The notes beneath the pieces were generated by a model. That model saw nothing but the letters and a program-made list of their open reading frames with translations. It had not been told where the DNA came from and did not search any database. A stretch of DNA of 5,730 nucleotides, taken from Deltaproteobacteria bacterium. Its GTDB lineage: Bacteria; Desulfobacterota_B; Binatia; UBA9968. The stretch's first letter is position 1, and each line of letters starts with the position of its first letter. Below, piece by piece: positions 5,186 through 5,730 of the stretch. The DNA lies in NCBI GenBank assembly GCA_022545745.1, contig JACZQL010000118.1, forward strand, positions 1 through 5,730, given 5' to 3'. A program made the translations under genes and the position numbers.

Positions 5186-5199
5186 ACCTTTTAAAAGGT
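5186..5199. promoter_or_regulatory. 14-base perfect palindrome
   Basis: ACCTTTTAAAAGGT is a perfect palindrome. With a single bulged C it extends to TGA on the left and TCA on the right. It overlaps the stop codon of the minus-strand frame at 5199. The short TTTTAAAA centre favours a dimeric protein-binding site over an RNA hairpin. There is no adjacent gene to assign it to. Confidence 0.35.
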
Positions 5200-5609
5200 C
5201 AGTGTTCCATCCCGGTCATCGGTAGGAGCATGGAAGCCTCCAGGGATGCCCGTTTTAGGCCAGGACAACGGAATAGATCGCTGTCTGAGCAACATAAGTC
5301 CTCAGGTAAGGGTAAAGTAGCCCGAAGCCTTTTTTGCGCCTCGCAGGTCCGCACTGGGACTACATCTCCGAGGGGTACTTTGGCAGGTTCTTGAGCCTCT
5401 GGATGTCGGAATAAAACCTTAGGCTGATCTATGAGGGTCCAGCCCTGGAAACCCTGAAAAAATTTCAGCGATGGGTCCTCACGTAAGACCAAAAAAATTT
5501 CTCGTACCTCCTGCCATACCTGAATGTGAGAGCGGGACCGGACCCCGATGACCCCCCCCCTATGCAGAGAGAGAGGGCGGTCAAGCCTCTCTTGCACCCT
5601 CCACAGCAA
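5199..5609 (-). CDS. Hypothetical protein or pseudogene, unrecognised
   Basis: The longest minus-strand frame here gives 136 residues from a TTG start and is open back to a TAA at about 5633. The translation has coding-like stretches (RVQERLDRPLSLHRGG, VWQEVREIFLVLREDPS, FQGFQGWTLIDQPKVLFRHPEA), but no family is recognised. There is no ATG or GTG start with a credible ribosome binding site; GTG at codon 5 has GGAGG directly against it with no spacing. The coding strand contains nine consecutive Gs (5560-5552) and T7 and T6 runs, all places where frameshifts occur. A second minus frame (5465-5662) overlaps it across the G run. It could be the middle of a broken gene whose start lay in another frame, or a chance open frame. 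Confidence 0.3.
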   Translation of the reverse strand: MLWRVQERLDRPLSLHRGGVIGVRSRSHIQVWQEVREIFLVLREDPSLKFFQGFQGWTLIDQPKVLFRHPEAQEPAKVPLGDVVPVRTCEAQKRLRATLPLPEDLCCSDSDLFRCPGLKRASLEASMLLPMTGMEH

Positions 5610-5635
5610 GTAAAAGGCTCGCGCAATTTACTAAC

Positions 5636-5676
5636 AAGCCCCTTTCCATGTGGTAGCAGCACGGTAGCAGGGGCTT
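5636..5676. repeat. Inverted repeat enclosing a tandem 8-mer
   Basis: AAGCCCCT (5636-5643) is the exact reverse complement of AGGGGCTT (5669-5676), with 25 bases between. Inside lie two copies of GGTAGCAG (5652-5659 and 5663-5670) with an 11-base period, about one helical turn. This could be a long-loop hairpin, a protein-binding array or a recombination-type site. No T-tract follows on either strand, so it is not a standard terminator. Confidence 0.35.
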
Positions 5677-5730
5677 CTAAGTGGTCCTTTTTGTACGGCT
5701 TTTAGGTGGCCTCAAGTCAACGAGACTGTA
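5677..5730. other. Right edge of the window, no feature seen
   Basis: The last 54 bases contain no start codon with a ribosome binding site, no hairpin and no recognisable coding sequence. Confidence 0.35.

Noticed and set aside
1..5730. CRISPR array or intact insertion sequence
   Set aside because: No regularly spaced repeats and no recognisable transposase with terminal inverted repeats were seen on either strand.

Overview
The window reads as bacterial accessory DNA of intermediate GC, with short, loosely packed genes, broken genes and long non-coding stretches. A group-1-type sigma-70 factor, Shine-Dalgarno-led starts, intrinsic terminators and a bacterial RRM protein point to a bacterium. 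That mixture would suit Nitrospirota, NC10 or deltaproteobacterial lineages, but this is only an impression; nothing here fixes the taxon.

Left part (1-1560). It starts with a gene graveyard: a plus-strand PD-(D/E)xK nuclease-like protein that looks truncated (149-514), a minus-strand C-terminal scrap of an MT-A70 adenine methyltransferase (471-616, with a probable one-base frameshift), and the N-terminal helix-turn-helix of a LysR regulator whose effector domain is absent (609-797). The three fragments abut or overlap, so the segment is probably a product of recombination and decay. Next come two small minus-strand genes: a 78-residue cysteine-rich, probably zinc-binding protein (918-1154) with a clear intrinsic terminator after it (844-880), and a 63-residue basic protein (1311-1502) with a good ribosome binding site and an operator-like palindrome upstream.

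Middle part (1560-4820). After about 500 bases with no supported gene comes a plus-strand cluster: an RpoD-like sigma factor (ATG at 2027, stop at 3580), a possible 20-codon ORF with an ideal Shine-Dalgarno, a 153-residue protein with an unrecognised N-terminal domain and a C-terminal cysteine cluster (3757-4218), and a one-RRM RNA-binding protein (4450-4758) ending in a textbook terminator (4786-4816). The three clear genes are all nucleic-acid or zinc-type information proteins (transcription initiation, unknown zinc protein, RNA binding). Gaps of 176 and 231 bases make a single operon uncertain.

Right part (4820-5730). No recognised gene is present. It holds an AT-rich promoter-like patch, two minus-strand stretches with coding-like translations but no good start (4908-5051 and 5199-5609), a 14-base perfect palindrome and a long-loop inverted repeat. 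No rRNA, tRNA, CRISPR array or intact transposase was recognised.
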